From: a bacterium
Lineage (GTDB): Bacteria > Patescibacteriota > Saccharimonadia > Saccharimonadales > SZUA-47
Assembly (NCBI GenBank): GCA_030427125.1
Contig: JAUHXF010000001.1
Location: 83,091 to 116,101 of the forward strand
Direction: 5' to 3'
DNA length: 33,011 bases
Made by a program: the position numbers and the translations under genes. Below the pieces are notes generated by a model. It did not search any database and had not been told where the DNA came from. It saw nothing but the letters and a program-made list of their open reading frames with translations. How positions within the stretch are numbered: position 1 is the first letter of the stretch; each line of letters opens with the position of its first letter. This document shows, piece after piece, positions 22,357-29,518 of this stretch.

Positions 22357-22385
22357 TTTTCAATTTGTTAAAAATGGTTTATCTT
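22357..22385 (+). promoter_or_regulatory. Possible promoter of the 65-residue gene
   Basis: TTTTCA (22357-22362), 17 bp, TATCTT (22380-22385), then 6 bases to the ATG at 22392. No Shine-Dalgarno is present, so a leaderless mRNA is expected. Confidence 0.45.
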
Positions 22386-22391
22386 TTAATC

Positions 22392-22589
22392 ATGATTATT
22401 CGTGATTCATCAGATTTTGACTTATCAGGCATCGAAGAGTACAAAGAAATGCTCGAAGGGCTCCCAGAGTTAATCGAGAGAACTCGAAATGTTGTAAATG
22501 ATCCAAATAAATGGGTAGAGCGAGTGACCGTTCCGATTGAAGGGTCATTGACAGGCACTATTTCTAAGCCTGTATTCGTGAGCTACTGA
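22392..22589 (+). CDS. Unknown 65-residue protein between grpE and dnaK
   Basis: A 65-residue acidic protein starting MIIRDSSDFDLSG, with a helical middle (IEEYKEMLEGLPELIERTRNVV) and a C-terminal part that looks like beta strands (ERVTVPIEGSLTGTISKPVFV). It has no TM helix and no Cys. I do not recognise it. The ATG is placed 6 bases after a possible -10; longer in-frame starts (TTG at 22365) lack support. It ends 2 bases before the dnaK CIRCE. Its compact fold-like pattern and position between chaperone genes make it more credible than a chance frame. Confidence 0.6.
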   Translation: MIIRDSSDFDLSGIEEYKEMLEGLPELIERTRNVVNDPNKWVERVTVPIEGSLTGTISKPVFVSY

Positions 22590-22590
22590 A

Positions 22591-22617
22591 TTAGCACTCA
22601 AAGTACTTGACTGCTAA
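22591..22617 (+). promoter_or_regulatory. CIRCE operator 1 of dnaK
   Basis: TTAGCACTC - 9 bases - GACTGCTAA has a perfect left arm and one change in the right arm. It overlaps the -35 hexamer of the dnaK promoter. Confidence 0.9.
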
Positions 22618-22635
22618 AAATCGGTTTGCTACTAT
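22607..22635 (+). promoter_or_regulatory. Promoter of dnaK
   Basis: TTGACT (22607-22612) and TACTAT (22630-22635) are 17 bp apart. Transcription should begin near 22642, giving a leader of about 54 bases with AAAGGGGA as ribosome site. Confidence 0.85.
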
Positions 22636-22637
22636 TA

Positions 22638-22664
22638 TTGGCAGAAGCATTCATAGAGTGCTAA
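22638..22664 (+). promoter_or_regulatory. Degenerate CIRCE operator 2 of dnaK
   Basis: TTGGCAGAA - 9 bases - GAGTGCTAA has a perfect right arm, while the left arm keeps only about five of nine bases. It covers the predicted transcription start, so two HrcA dimers could bind 47 bp apart. Confidence 0.6.
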
Positions 22665-22695
22665 TTAACAGAAGCTAACAAAGGGGAAGTAAAAA

Positions 22696-24621
22696 ATGTC
22701 CAAGATTATTGGAATCGATTTAGGTACGACGAATTCAGCTATGGCAGTGATGCAGTCAGGTAAGCCAGAAATTATTGCTAACAGCGAAGGTAACCGCACA
22801 ACACCATCAGTGATTGCGGTTAACAAGAAAGATGAGAGACTTGTGGGTCAGGTGGCGCGTCGTCAACAGGTGACGAACCCGAAGAACACCATTTATGAAA
22901 TGAAGCGCCTCATTGGTCGAAAGTGGAGCGACAAAGAGGTACAAAAAGACATCAAGCTCATGGGCTACGAAATGGTTAAGAGCGGCAGTGGTGTCAAGGT
23001 AAAGATGGGTGACAAGGAGTACACACCTGAAGAATTGTCAGCAATGGTATTGTCAAAGCTTAAGGCCGATGCTGAGAGTTTTCTCGGTGAGTCTGTAAGT
23101 GAGGCAGTCATAACTGTTCCTGCGTATTTTGATGACTCGCAGCGACAGGCGACTAAGGATGCAGGTAAGATTGCTGGTCTTGAAGTTAAGCGAATTATTA
23201 ATGAGCCAACAGCTGCTGCGTTAGCATATGGTCTTGATAAAGAAGGCAAGAAGGACGAGAAAATCGCTGTGTATGATCTTGGTGGTGGTACATTTGACGT
23301 CTCAATTCTCGAGCTGGGTGATGGTGTCTTCGAAGTTAAATCAACGAACGGCGATACGCACCTTGGTGGTGCAGACTTTGATCGAGTGATTATCAATCAT
23401 CTCGCAGAAGAGTTCAAAAAAGAACACGGTATGGACATTACCGATGACAATGCAGCCATGCAACGTTTGCGCGATGAGGCCGAGAAGTCAAAGATTGAGC
23501 TATCGACCGCACAATCAGTAGATATTAATCTACCGTTCTTAACTGCTGATGCTGATGGTCCAAAGCACTTTGAATACAAAATGACGCGAAGTAAGCTAGA
23601 AAGCCTTGTAGCTGATCTTATTGATAAGACCGCTAAACCTTGTGAAAAAGCAATGAAAGACGCTGGTGTGACTGCAAAAGATATTGATGCAGTTGTTCTT
23701 GTCGGTGGTATGACACGGATGCCAGCGGTACAGGCTAAGGTAAAAGATATCTTTGGTAAAGAGCCTATGAAGGGTGTGAACCCTGATGAAGTTGTTGCTG
23801 TGGGCGCCGCTATTCAGGGTGGAGTACTCGCGGGCGACGTGAAGGACGTACTGCTTCTAGACGTAACGCCGCTTTCAGTCGGTATTGAAACGATGGGTGG
23901 CATTGCAACGAAGCTGATTGAACGCAACGCAACCATCCCGACGTCTAAGAGTGAAGTATTCTCAACGGCTGCAGACAATCAGCCGCAAGTTGAAATTCAC
24001 GTTGTACAGGGTGAGCGTGAAATGGTTGCTGACAACAAGTCACTAGGACGTTTTATATTAGACGGAATCGCGCCGGCGCCACGTGGTATGCCACAAATCG
24101 AAGTGACATTTAACATCGATGCTAACGGTATCTTGAACGTCACCGCAAAGGACAAAGGAACCGGAAAAGAACAGTCAATCACAATCCAAAACAGCGGTAA
24201 CCTCGACAAAGACGAGGTCGAGAAGATGGCAAAAGAAGCTGAAGCTCACGCAGAAGAAGATAAGAAGAAGCGTGAAGCTATTGAGGCACGAAACGCTCTC
24301 GAAAACGGTATCTACCAAACCGAAAAATTCGTCTCAGACAACAAGGATAAAGTTTCTGACGAAGATAAGAAGACACTTGAAGACGCCGTCAAGGACGCAA
24401 AGAAAGTTCTAGAAGACGAAAAGGCTGACAAAGAAGCACTTGAAGCAGCCGCCAAAGAGCTGACTGATAAAATGATGCCGATTGGTGCAAAGATCTATGA
24501 AGAAGCAGCCAAAGAAGAGCAGGCAAAAGCTGAAAAAGAGGATAAAGGCGATAAAAAATCGAAGAAAAAAGACGACAAAGATGAGCCAGTCGAGGGCGAA
24601 ATCGTCGACGAAGAAAAGTAA
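22696..24621 (+). CDS. dnaK: Chaperone DnaK (Hsp70)
   Basis: A 641-residue ATP-driven chaperone. The nucleotide domain has the start [13 protein letters not shown], the phosphate-binding [23 protein letters not shown] and [10 protein letters not shown]. The substrate domain begins after the linker [13 protein letters not shown], and the lid is followed by a Lys/Asp/Glu-rich tail ending in the family motif EGEIVDEEK. The length is normal. It is transcribed alone from a CIRCE-controlled promoter, with an efficient terminator after it. GrpE, DnaJ and Hsp20 partners are all encoded in this window. Confidence 0.98.
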   Translation: MSKIIGIDLGTTNSAMAVMQSGKPEIIANSEGNRTTPSVIAVNKKDERLVGQVARRQQVTNPKNTIYEMKRLIGRKWSDKEVQKDIKLMGYEMVKSGSGVKVKMGDKEYTPEELSAMVLSKLKADAESFLGESVSEAVITVPAYFDDSQRQATKDAGKIAGLEVKRIINEPTAAALAYGLDKEGKKDEKIAVYDLGGGTFDVSILELGDGVFEVKSTNGDTHLGGADFDRVIINHLAEEFKKEHGMDITDDNAAMQRLRDEAEKSKIELSTAQSVDINLPFLTADADGPKHFEYKMTRSKLESLVADLIDKTAKPCEKAMKDAGVTAKDIDAVVLVGGMTRMPAVQAKVKDIFGKEPMKGVNPDEVVAVGAAIQGGVLAGDVKDVLLLDVTPLSVGIETMGGIATKLIERNATIPTSKSEVFSTAADNQPQVEIHVVQGEREMVADNKSLGRFILDGIAPAPRGMPQIEVTFNIDANGILNVTAKDKGTGKEQSITIQNSGNLDKDEVEKMAKEAEAHAEEDKKKREAIEARNALENGIYQTEKFVSDNKDKVSDEDKKTLEDAVKDAKKVLEDEKADKEALEAAAKELTDKMMPIGAKIYEEAAKEEQAKAEKEDKGDKKSKKKDDKDEPVEGEIVDEEK

Positions 24622-24640
24622 ACCCATCTTCGAACATACT

Positions 24641-24667
24641 AAAGAGGCTACTATGTGGCCTCTTTTT
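24641..24667 (+). terminator. Terminator of dnaK
   Basis: An 8-bp stem AAAGAGGC/GCCTCTTT (24641-24648 with 24658-24665) runs into five T. Confidence 0.85.
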
Positions 24668-24698
24668 ATGTATATCGACGTTAGTGCTTAGATTGCTG

Positions 24699-24704
24699 TA
24701 GACT
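24699..24704 (+). promoter_or_regulatory. -10 of the 24711 gene (leaderless GTG start)
   Basis: TAGACT ends 6 bases before a GTG start at 24711, the only non-ATG start I prefer in this window. No Shine-Dalgarno lies between. Confidence 0.4.
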
Positions 24705-24710
24705 TATAGG

Positions 24711-25556
24711 GTGAATCGAGCACGTTCAATGTGGGAAAGTATACGTAGTTTTTTAAAACGAGATCCTATTGTAATTTCAGTTCTCTTTGCGCTCCTTTTA
24801 TTTGGCGTGTATTGTGCAGTGGAGGTAGCTCGCGTAAATAGTTACCAAAGAAGTATCGACAACTATCAAACAAGCCCACGTGTTCAGAACCTACTATCTT
24901 CAATAGATAGGCTCGCCGTTGTTGCAGGGCGCGGAGACACAAGCTCACTTTGTCTATTGGACACAAAGAGCCTCTTTAACTTATCAGAAATAGTCAGTGA
25001 AGATGTTCTGGCTGATATCTCCTCTCATGCCAACAGCTTACGAGGTGAGAATCCTCGATTTGCTTCTGCTGCTGTGTTTCTAGAGAGTGTACGAGATGCA
25101 CGTACGGCAAGCTTTGAGCTACAGAAATCGATGCATAATATCGATAGTACCGCCTCCGTTGGTGCGAGAAGTGCGTACTGTAGTGAGTTGGCAGAAGTAT
25201 TGAGCCAAATCTCTTTTATGAAGGAGCTATCGACTACTTCAGGGGTTGCTGCACTGTACGTTGGTCAGATTGAAAATCTACAAGTGAATTTGAAGCAGGC
25301 TCAAAAAAGGTTTAACGAAATACGTCGAATTCCGACACAGTTTGCCGACCAACATCAGGCGATTAGTAACTCACTACAGTCGCTTGCAATATTATTGCAA
25401 GCGGAACCGACAGACGAAGCTGCTTATAGTCGTTCTGTTGCTGAGGAAGTGGCAAGCATTGACGCCGAGCTCATGGCAATAAGAACAAGCACCTCAGACA
25501 TGCACTCAATCCCAGAACAGTTGCTGCTATATTCGGCTGCACTACGTACGGAGTAA
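24711..25556 (+). CDS. Membrane-anchored helical protein of unknown function
   Basis: A 281-residue protein with one N-terminal TM helix (about residues 20-41, VISVLFALLLFGVYCAVEVA) and a long helical part outside the cell (about 42-281) rich in Ser, Ala, Gln and Glu, with coiled-coil character (VNLKQAQKRFNEIRR). Cys are few: one in the TM and two outside (SSLCLLD, SAYCSEL), which could form a single disulfide. I do not recognise a family. A GTG start fits a -10 at a 6-base distance; an ATG at 24729 is an alternative. It lies directly before the VKOR gene, which could oxidise its outer Cys pair. Confidence 0.7.
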   Translation: MNRARSMWESIRSFLKRDPIVISVLFALLLFGVYCAVEVARVNSYQRSIDNYQTSPRVQNLLSSIDRLAVVAGRGDTSSLCLLDTKSLFNLSEIVSEDVLADISSHANSLRGENPRFASAAVFLESVRDARTASFELQKSMHNIDSTASVGARSAYCSELAEVLSQISFMKELSTTSGVAALYVGQIENLQVNLKQAQKRFNEIRRIPTQFADQHQAISNSLQSLAILLQAEPTDEAAYSRSVAEEVASIDAELMAIRTSTSDMHSIPEQLLLYSAALRTE

Positions 25557-25575
25557 CTACACTTGCAGTAGGGCG

Positions 25576-25596
25576 TATACTAGATATGTAAGGGGA
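25576..25596 (+). promoter_or_regulatory. -10 and ribosome site of the VKOR gene
   Basis: TATACT (25576-25581) precedes AAGGGGA (25590-25596), which is 5 bases before the ATG. Unlike its neighbours this gene has a normal Shine-Dalgarno. Confidence 0.6.
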
Positions 25597-25601
25597 ATAT
25601 T

Positions 25602-26183
25602 ATGAAAAAAATAGAAATAACATATCCAAAAATTTTAGCGCTTGCATCTGCGGTCGGTCTGACATCATCGTTTCTGGCGGCGTATGAACGTGTAGAAATG
25701 CTGAAGAACCCAGGTGAACCATTGTCATGTTCATTAAATCCGGTTATTGACTGCGGTGGTGTGTTGGGTGCTTCTCAATCGGCAATATTTGGCCCGCCGA
25801 ATACTTTTATTGGTATGGTTGTATTTGCTTTATTACTTGGGTTGAGCCTGCAGCTCTTGAGCGGTGGTACGTGGACAAGGTTTGTTCAGAAAACAGTGCT
25901 CGCGTTTAGTGCCATTATGTTTGTTTTCGGTGGCTGGTTTTTCGCAGTCAGCTTGTACGAGTTAAATAAAATTTGTTTATTCTGCCTATGGATATGGCCT
26001 GCAAGCGTGTTCATCTTTGTTTACACGCTCAAGTATTACCTTGAGCAACAGAAAAAGCTCTCAGGCGGATGGAAAAAGCTTAGTGACTACCTCAAGAAAA
26101 ATCACTACGTTGTGGTATTCGGTATTTTTGCATTAATGCTAACAATGTTCTTTATCCAATTTAGCGACTATTATTTTGGATAG
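25602..26183 (+). CDS. Vitamin K epoxide reductase (VKOR) family membrane thiol oxidase
   Basis: A 193-residue membrane protein with about five TM helices. The loop pair Cys43 and Cys51 (SCSLNPVIDCGG) and the membrane active site Cys125-x2-Cys128 (KICLFCLW) are the four VKOR cysteines. Bacterial VKOR takes the place of DsbB: it oxidises a DsbA-like partner and passes electrons to quinone. There is no fused thioredoxin domain and no separate DsbA-like partner in the window. Disulfide formation outside the cell fits the Cys-bearing outer domains of neighbours (24711, 7596, the P-ATPase loop). Confidence 0.93.
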   Translation: MKKIEITYPKILALASAVGLTSSFLAAYERVEMLKNPGEPLSCSLNPVIDCGGVLGASQSAIFGPPNTFIGMVVFALLLGLSLQLLSGGTWTRFVQKTVLAFSAIMFVFGGWFFAVSLYELNKICLFCLWIWPASVFIFVYTLKYYLEQQKKLSGGWKKLSDYLKKNHYVVVFGIFALMLTMFFIQFSDYYFG

Positions 26184-26189
26184 AAACAA

Positions 26190-26219
26190 TTGGCACTCGT
26201 TACATCAAAGTGCTAAAAT
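26190..26219 (+). promoter_or_regulatory. CIRCE and promoter of the dnaJ unit
   Basis: TTGGCACTC - 9 bases - AAGTGCTAA (26190-26216) is CIRCE with one change per arm. The same bases hold TTGGCA (26190-26195) and, 18 bp on, TAAAAT (26214-26219). The arrangement is the same as at hrcA. Confidence 0.85.
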
Positions 26220-26225
26220 ATATGA

Positions 26226-26318
26226 ATGAGCTTTCTTATAGAACTGGTAGTTGATATTGCATTAGAGCTTGTGGCACGTGCTGCTGCATTGTTGTTCGGT
26301 GAGAGGAAGAAGGCATGA
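26226..26318 (+). CDS. 30-residue hydrophobic microprotein coupled to dnaJ
   Basis: A small frame encodes MSFLIELVVDIALELVARAA followed by ALLFGERKKA. One amphipathic or membrane helix with a basic end fills nearly the whole protein. The ATG is 6 bases after the CIRCE-controlled -10, as in other leaderless genes here. Its TGA overlaps the dnaJ ATG (ATGA), and the dnaJ ribosome site GAGAGGAAG lies inside it. It would be the first product of the heat-induced dnaJ mRNA. It could be a coupling leader or a real membrane peptide. I know no family for it. Confidence 0.6.
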   Translation: MSFLIELVVDIALELVARAAALLFGERKKA

Positions 26319-27421
26319 GTAAGCGTGATTATTACGAAGTATTAGGTGTCAGTAAAAGCGCTTCTGATGATGAAATAAAAAAAGCTTTTCGTCGAAAAGC
26401 AGTTGAGCTGCACCCTGATAAAGAAGGTGGCGATGAACAGAAGTTCAAAGAGGTAAATGAAGCCTATGAAGTCTTAAAAGATCAGCAAAAACGTCAGCGT
26501 TACGATCAATTTGGCCACGCTGGTGTTGGTGGTAGTCCTGGTGGTGGCGGTGGAAATCCGTTTGGTGGTTTCGGCGGGCAGCAAGGTGCTAACATAAATT
26601 TTGATTTTGATGACCTTGGTGGCTTTGGAGATTTGTTTGGTAGTTTCTTCGGGGGCGGTGGGCAACGAAGCCGTAAGCCAAAACGTGGTCGCGATGTAGA
26701 AATGATGCTCGAGTTGGACTTTGAAGAAGCTGTGTTTGGTGTCGAAACAGAGGTGAAGCTTGACCTCAATGATACGTGTGAACATTGTGACGGGAAGACA
26801 GTCGAACCGGGCTATGAACTCGAAACGTGTCCGACGTGTAAAGGCTCGGGTCAAGAAGTACGTGTCGCAAAGACAGTACTTGGAAATATTCAACAGGCAG
26901 TGACATGTTCTCAGTGTAAGGGTCGCGGCAAGATTCCTGAGAAAGATTGCACTGTATGTCTCGGAAAAGGTGTCGAACGCAAAGAAAAGAATGTCAAGAT
27001 TAAAGTTCCAGCTGGTATTGATGATGGTGCGACAATTCGACTGAGTAGCTATGGCGAAGCCACTGTAGATGGACCAAAGGGTGATTTATATGTTCACGTC
27101 CGTGTAAAACCACATAAAGAGTTCACGCGTGAAGGTGACCTTATTCTTAGCAAGGTGCACATTGATATGATTGATGCTGCTCTTGGCACGGAAATACTGG
27201 TAGATACTGTGGATGGTGAAGTGAAGATGAAAGTACCTGCTGGTACACAGAGTGGTACTGATTTTAAGCTTTCTGGGCACGGTGTGCCACATATTCGTAG
27301 CGACAAACGTGGCGCCCACATCGTGACGGTTAACGTTGATACACCGACGAAACTTTCTAAGAAGCAAAAAGAAATTCTCGAGTCTTTTAAAGAGAATAAG
27401 AAGCGCGGTTTGTTCAGTTAG
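26315..27421 (+). CDS. dnaJ: Chaperone DnaJ (Hsp40)
   Basis: A 368-residue co-chaperone that brings substrates to DnaK and stimulates its ATPase. The J-domain (1-70) contains HPD at 33-35, followed by a Gly/Phe-rich stretch (about 68-120). The zinc domain has four CxxCxGxG-type repeats (CEHCDGKT, CPTCKGSG, CSQCKGRG, CTVCLGKG), then two C-terminal beta domains. It is full-length type I. It is translated from GAGAGGAAG within the preceding microprotein and coupled to its stop. HrcA should control it through the upstream CIRCE. Confidence 0.97.
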   Translation: MSKRDYYEVLGVSKSASDDEIKKAFRRKAVELHPDKEGGDEQKFKEVNEAYEVLKDQQKRQRYDQFGHAGVGGSPGGGGGNPFGGFGGQQGANINFDFDDLGGFGDLFGSFFGGGGQRSRKPKRGRDVEMMLELDFEEAVFGVETEVKLDLNDTCEHCDGKTVEPGYELETCPTCKGSGQEVRVAKTVLGNIQQAVTCSQCKGRGKIPEKDCTVCLGKGVERKEKNVKIKVPAGIDDGATIRLSSYGEATVDGPKGDLYVHVRVKPHKEFTREGDLILSKVHIDMIDAALGTEILVDTVDGEVKMKVPAGTQSGTDFKLSGHGVPHIRSDKRGAHIVTVNVDTPTKLSKKQKEILESFKENKKRGLFS

Positions 27422-27454
27422 CGATTCCAAGTTGTTTCTATAGAGTGAAACAGC

Positions 27455-27460
27455 TATCAT
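27455..27460 (+). promoter_or_regulatory. -10 of the 36-residue membrane protein gene
   Basis: TATCAT ends 7 bases before the ATG at 27468. Two other in-frame ATGs (27459, 27462) overlap this hexamer and are therefore less likely starts. Confidence 0.4.
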
Positions 27461-27467
27461 GATGCTT

Positions 27468-27578
27468 ATGGCTGCAAAAACACCGAAAAATCAGGATGGT
27501 TTTATAACTATGATTGTCATGATGTTGCTTATTTTGGGTGCAGTAGTTTATTTCGCGTATAGAAATGTAACAGGGTGA
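27468..27578 (+). CDS. 36-residue single-TM small protein
   Basis: A small frame encodes a basic start (MAAKTPKNQDG), one TM helix (FITMIVMMLLILGAVVYFAY) and a short tail (RNVTG). It is typical of bacterial small membrane proteins that sit beside larger complexes, but I know no family for it. A -10 at 7 bases and no Shine-Dalgarno fit the leaderless style of the neighbours. It lies between dnaJ and the ATP-grasp gene. Confidence 0.55.
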   Translation: MAAKTPKNQDGFITMIVMMLLILGAVVYFAYRNVTG

Positions 27579-27605
27579 CCTAGAGGTACGGTTGTTCTTT
27601 ACCGG

Positions 27606-27634
27606 TTGCTTTTTACTATCAAAAAGAGTATAGT
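27606..27634 (+). promoter_or_regulatory. Promoter of the ATP-grasp gene
   Basis: TTGCTT (27606-27611) and TATAGT (27629-27634) are 17 bp apart. The leader of about 40 bases carries AAGGAG (27663-27668), 12 bases before the ATG. Confidence 0.65.
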
Positions 27635-27680
27635 TACCTATTAGTTAAGAATCGGGCGCTTCAAGGAGTAAAATCAGTAT

Positions 27681-29003
27681 ATGTCGTTATTTCGGGAAGC
27701 AGAGCATCGAGATATTATTCTCTTCGTAAATGGTGTGAGGCCTTCAACTGTCGAGGCTATTGAAACGTATGGCAAACGATACGATAAAAAGATAAAAATT
27801 CTAATAATCGTTGATCAGCTCAAGAAGAAGACCGTTGCGTCACTTAATGATGTTAGTGGGCGAGAATCACGCATCGAGGTTATTTCATGTAACTTAGACT
27901 CTCCAGTCGAGATAAAAAAGACGCTCAAACCATACATAAATAGATTGCTGGCAGTTTCGAGTCAGTTTGAAAATTCTGTACCTGCCTTGCAGAAGATATT
28001 GCCGCACGTACCGTACCTTAACGGTCCGACTGAAGAATCACTTGATTGGTCTACTGATAAAATTCAGATGCGGCAGCTATTACGTGCACACAATCGAGAG
28101 ATTTCACCGAAGTTTACTGTGATAGATGAGTACAAAGAATCGACTATCGCACAAATAGAAAAGTCTGTAGGTTATCCGTGTGTTGTGAAGCCGGCAGGGT
28201 TAGCAGCAAGTATGCTCGTAACACTTGTTTATTATCGAGAGGAGCTTGAGGAAGCCCTCGACATGACATTCAAGAAAATTGAAGAAGTATATAAAAAGAA
28301 AATGGGTCGCGGTCGGCCAAAAATTCTTGTTGAAGAAATGATGGAAGGTGTCATGTACTCAATTGACGGCTATGTGAATGACCGCGGGAATATCTATTTA
28401 TGTCCTCCAGTACACATTAAACTTGGAAAAGACATTGGCTTCGATGACTTTTTCGGCTATATGCAGTCTACCCCAACAAAATTGCGAAAACATCAGATTG
28501 AAGCTGCGAATCATGTTGCCCAAGAAGCAATAAAAGCACTTGGATTGCGAAGTACAACCGCCCATGTTGAGCTTATGAAAACTGCTGAGGGCTGGAAGAT
28601 AATCGAATTAGCGCCACGTATGGGTGGCTACAGACACACGCTATATCATTGGTCTTTCGGCATTAATCACATTTTAAATGATATTCTTACGCGGATACCT
28701 CAAAAACCTGTCATACCGAAAAAAGTCCAGGGCTACACCGCAGCATTTAAATTATTTGCGAGAAAAGAAGGCAAGCTTGAAACCATTCGTGGTATGAAAG
28801 TTGTACGAGAACTAGAGTCATATGTCACATTAACGCAAAAAAAGAAGAAGGGTGATTTGTGTTTATATGCTAAAAACGGCGGTAGTGTCGTTATAGAAAT
28901 CACTCTTTTCAACAAAGAACGCGCACGGTTGCAAGCAGATATTCGACGGATGGAGAAGGCAGTTGAAATTGTCGTAGCTCCTCGTCGAAAAGCGCGAACT
29001 TAA
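27681..29003 (+). CDS. ATP-grasp family carboxylate-amine ligase
   Basis: A 440-residue enzyme. The N-terminal part (about 1-110) is a Rossmann-like pre-ATP-grasp domain. The ATP-grasp core (about 125-325) has the phosphate-clamping stretch YPCVVKPAGLAASM, the ILVEEMMEGVMYSIDGYV block, and the metal-binding end AHVELMKTAEGWKIIELAPR followed by GG. This is the pattern of enzymes that activate a carboxylate with ATP and join it to an amine, such as the BacD/L-amino-acid ligase and biotin-carboxylase-like groups. The C-terminal domain (about 340-440) is basic and Lys-rich. The substrate is unknown. It stands alone between small membrane-protein genes. Confidence 0.82.
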   Translation: MSLFREAEHRDIILFVNGVRPSTVEAIETYGKRYDKKIKILIIVDQLKKKTVASLNDVSGRESRIEVISCNLDSPVEIKKTLKPYINRLLAVSSQFENSVPALQKILPHVPYLNGPTEESLDWSTDKIQMRQLLRAHNREISPKFTVIDEYKESTIAQIEKSVGYPCVVKPAGLAASMLVTLVYYREELEEALDMTFKKIEEVYKKKMGRGRPKILVEEMMEGVMYSIDGYVNDRGNIYLCPPVHIKLGKDIGFDDFFGYMQSTPTKLRKHQIEAANHVAQEAIKALGLRSTTAHVELMKTAEGWKIIELAPRMGGYRHTLYHWSFGINHILNDILTRIPQKPVIPKKVQGYTAAFKLFARKEGKLETIRGMKVVRELESYVTLTQKKKKGDLCLYAKNGGSVVIEITLFNKERARLQADIRRMEKAVEIVVAPRRKART

Positions 29004-29019
29004 ATACTGCATCATCCAG

Positions 29020-29025
29020 TACAAT
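29020..29025 (+). promoter_or_regulatory. -10 of the DUF192 gene (leaderless start)
   Basis: TACAAT ends 7 bases before the ATG at 29033. No Shine-Dalgarno is present. Confidence 0.5.
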
Positions 29026-29032
29026 AGTACTA

Positions 29033-29503
29033 ATGGCAAAGCAGGAAATGAGAAAAAAGAAGAACCCTTTTGGTTTATGGCTCGGTGGCGCTTTGATTGT
29101 CTTTGGATTGTTTGCTGTCGTAAATGGGATTGTTTCCCTAACAGATAATAAATCTCGTCTTATTGCACCGGATGGCACAATAACGATTGAAACAGTAGAG
29201 ACGCCTGAAGAAAAGCGAAGGGGATTGTCTGGCAGGAATTCTATTAGTGACGGCGACGGCATGCTTTTTACTTTTGATACGCAAGCAACAAGCAACTGTT
29301 TTTGGATGAAAGACATGCAGTTTGCGATTGATATGGTGTGGTTAGATGATCAGAAGAATGTTGTTACGGTGACGGAAAATGTAGCACCGGACACATTTCC
29401 TGAATCATTTTGCCCTGAAAGCCCCGCCAGCTATGGCCTAGAGGTGGGCGCCGGGCGAGCCAGCGAACTCGGTATCGAGCCAGGTGAAACCTTGCGATTT
29501 TAA
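29033..29503 (+). CDS. Membrane-anchored DUF192 family protein
   Basis: A 156-residue protein with a basic start, one TM anchor (about 14-36) and an outer DUF192 domain. Family motifs are GLSGRNSI, GMLFTFDT, CFWMKDMQFAIDMVWLD and the ending SYGLEVGAGRASELGI. DUF192 proteins are small exported beta-barrels whose biochemical role is not established. Two Cys (in SNCFWM and SFCPES) could form a disulfide outside the cell, fitting the VKOR gene nearby. It probably ends 15 bases before the next start. Confidence 0.92.
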   Translation: MAKQEMRKKKNPFGLWLGGALIVFGLFAVVNGIVSLTDNKSRLIAPDGTITIETVETPEEKRRGLSGRNSISDGDGMLFTFDTQATSNCFWMKDMQFAIDMVWLDDQKNVVTVTENVAPDTFPESFCPESPASYGLEVGAGRASELGIEPGETLRF

Positions 29504-29506
29504 GTG

Positions 29507-29512
29507 TACTAT
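29507..29512 (+). promoter_or_regulatory. -10 of the 29519 gene (leaderless start)
   Basis: TACTAT ends 6 bases before the ATG at 29519, immediately after the DUF192 stop. No Shine-Dalgarno is present. Confidence 0.5.
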
Positions 29513-29518
29513 ATAGCC

